DNA from: Rahnella sikkimica
Lineage (GTDB): Bacteria > Pseudomonadota > Gammaproteobacteria > Enterobacterales > Enterobacteriaceae
Direction: 5' to 3'
Assembly: GCF_002951615.1 (NCBI RefSeq)
Contig: NZ_CP019062.1
Location: forward strand, 310,001-374,000
Length of the DNA: 64,000 nt
Shown: positions 60,987-64,000 of the stretch, piece by piece
Layout: every line of letters begins with the position of its first letter
Position numbering within the stretch: the stretch's first letter is position 1
Notes under the pieces: generated by a model
Databases searched by the model: none
What the model was told of the DNA's origin: nothing
What the model saw: only the letters and a program-made list of their open reading frames with translations
Translations under genes and position numbers: made by a program

Positions 60987-60995
60987 TGTGGATAA
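60987..60995 (-). promoter_or_regulatory. DnaA box upstream of nrdA
   Basis: TGTGGATAA is the exact reverse complement of the DnaA consensus TTATCCACA. DnaA boxes are also known in the E. coli nrdA promoter, where they link reductase synthesis to replication. Confidence 0.8.
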
Positions 60996-61259
60996 GTTGG
61001 GGAGAATTTTTTACGCCAAGGCTGAGGAGTCCGTCATTGCTGGCGCGACAAACCTGTCAATATCTCAGATACGATTTTCTTATATTTTTGCGAAAGGTGA
61101 TCGACTGCCGGTTTATTAAACGTTAGAAAAAAACGCTATATTGATCTGGATAACTATTCTAAAAAAACATGTTGCCGCAGCCGGGAACACCAACGCCCTA
61201 AAAACTAAGGTTTAAGTAAAATTCAGAGCAGGGCGGTCAGCGTAAAGTCTGCGTGTTTC

Positions 61260-61283
61260 AGCCCGGAACGCATTTTCCGGGCT
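61260..61283 (-). terminator. Hairpin after ubiG
   Basis: AGCCCGGAA (61260-61268) pairs with TTCCGGGCT (61275-61283), 24 bases past the ubiG stop. There is no T-run, so it could be a weak terminator or 3'-protecting structure. Confidence 0.5.
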
Positions 61284-61306
61284 TGACGCGGGCTTGATTT
61301 TGGCAA

Positions 61307-62044
61307 TCAGGCCGAAGCGTTATTTTCTGCCTGCGTGTGAATCATGTAATTGACGTCCACGTTCGGCCCAAGTTTGAAATGGTCGGTCAGCGGGTTGTAA
61401 TGCAGGCCCATAATGTGACGTTCAAACAGAGACGTGCGGTCAATCATGTTCAGCAACTCTGACGGTTTGATGAACTTTTTGATGTCATGCGTGCCCTTCG
61501 GCACCATCTTCAGCACGTATTCCGCGCCGAAAATCGCCATCAGCCAGGCTTTGTTATTGCGGTTGATGGTGGAGAAGAACACGTGGCCACCGGGTTTCAC
61601 CAGACGGGCGCAGGCCGCCACCACAGACGCCGGGTCCGGGACGTGTTCCAGCATTTCCATACAGGTGACGACGTCGTATTGCTGAGGATGGGCTTCGGCG
61701 TGCGCTTCGACCGTTTCCTGCACATAACCGACTTTCACACCGCTTTCCAGTGCGTGTAAACGCGCAACCTGCAACGGCTCGCCGCCCATGTCCAGACCGG
61801 TCACTTCCGCGCCCGCCACGGCCATGCTTTCACTCAAAATTCCGCCGCCGCAACCGACGTCGAGAACCTTCTTCCCGAACAGGCCATCGGCGCGCTCAAG
61901 AATGTAATTCAGGCGCAGGGGGTTGATACGATGAAGCGGTTTGAATTCGCCTTCCAGATCCCACCAGCGCGAGGCGACGGCCTCGAATTTAGCGATTTCT
62001 TCGTGGTCAATATTCTGTGCCTTAGCGGCCGGTGTGGTTGTCAT
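61307..62044 (-). CDS. ubiG: Ubiquinone biosynthesis O-methyltransferase UbiG
   Basis: UbiG carries out both O-methylations of ubiquinone synthesis with S-adenosylmethionine. The product is 245 aa. The SAM-binding motif is [20 protein letters not shown] (about residues 60-79), preceded by the family segment [33 protein letters not shown] and [15 protein letters not shown] are motifs II and III. It is transcribed away from gyrA. Confidence 0.96.
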   Translation of the reverse strand: MTTTPAAKAQNIDHEEIAKFEAVASRWWDLEGEFKPLHRINPLRLNYILERADGLFGKKVLDVGCGGGILSESMAVAGAEVTGLDMGGEPLQVARLHALESGVKVGYVQETVEAHAEAHPQQYDVVTCMEMLEHVPDPASVVAACARLVKPGGHVFFSTINRNNKAWLMAIFGAEYVLKMVPKGTHDIKKFIKPSELLNMIDRTSLFERHIMGLHYNPLTDHFKLGPNVDVNYMIHTQAENNASA

Positions 62045-62289
62045 GAGCGTGATGAACTCCTTATGTCCTGATGCGCGGATTATACATATTCCGCCTGCTT
62101 TGGTTCAGTTTTGTCGTGCGTGGTTAATGTTTGTACGAAATCACGCGGTTTGCGCAAAGGTTTGAATCATGTTGGATAATACTGCGCAAAAGGGGGCGGT
62201 AGTTTTCCACGTTTGGCTGGTTTGTGGTATAGTTTTACACCTTTGCGCTATATATGCCTACGTGGGCAGCGGCCATGAATAATCAGTAG

Positions 62290-64000
<1,711 letters not shown>

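Larger units (their letters stand above)
60806..61306. other. nrdA/ubiG intergenic region
   Basis: This 501 bp region, upstream of nrdA and downstream of ubiG, holds the NrdR and DnaA boxes. The rest (61000-61255) shows no gene. A/T-rich tracts such as 61120-61170 may contain further promoter elements. Confidence 0.65.

Overview
The window is a chromosomal segment of a gamma-proteobacterium of the order Enterobacterales. Protein lengths and sequences follow the Escherichia coli orthologues closely, but the insertions and dispersed repeats point to the Yersiniaceae side of the order, for example Rahnella, Ewingella, Rouxiella or Serratia. The genus is an inference, because no 16S rRNA gene is present. 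Both ends cut a gene: purF on the left and gyrA on the right.

Layout from left to right. (1) purF end, ubiX, then a basic amino acid/histidine ABC importer (argT/hisJ-type binding protein, hisQ, hisM, hisP) behind a sigma-54 promoter with NtrC-like sites. (2) A divergent accessory pair, a PepT-family peptidase and an orphan DppA-like binding protein, followed by about 790 bp of nested palindromic repeats. (3) yfcH, yfcG and the Nudix gene yfcD. (4) A LacI-family regulator facing an Ula-type PTS (separate IIA, IIB, IIC) and a split transketolase. The shared control region holds three GATAGCGCTATC-type operators and a perfect CRP site. (5) pta-ackA and the yfbV, yfbU, yfbT, yfbS, yfbR, alaA, lrhA block. 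(6) The complete 13-gene nuo operon for respiratory complex I, with fused nuoCD. (7) A DUF1097 membrane gene, elaB and the menaquinone operon menFDHBCE. (8) Catalase katA, yfaZ, and a yfaY (cinA-like) gene broken by a one-base frameshift next to a second cluster of palindromic repeats. (9) yfaE-nrdB-nrdA with NrdR and DnaA boxes, ubiG and gyrA.

Much of the window concerns energy metabolism: complex I, menaquinone synthesis, UbiX/UbiG for ubiquinone, and Pta-AckA for acetyl-CoA/acetate. Solute capture comes second (His/Arg importer, DppA-like protein, PTS). No rRNA, tRNA, CRISPR array, transposase or phage gene was found.

The most unusual content is non-coding. A roughly 245 bp repeat family is present as four copies in two convergent pairs (7534-8220 and about 56489-56966). 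Its hairpin heads differ in sequence but keep their pairing. The first pair encloses an inverted pair of a second, G-rich repeat. The second pair follows two tandem hairpin units with a compensatory base-pair change. A third palindromic family occurs at 13216-13336 and 22616-22739.
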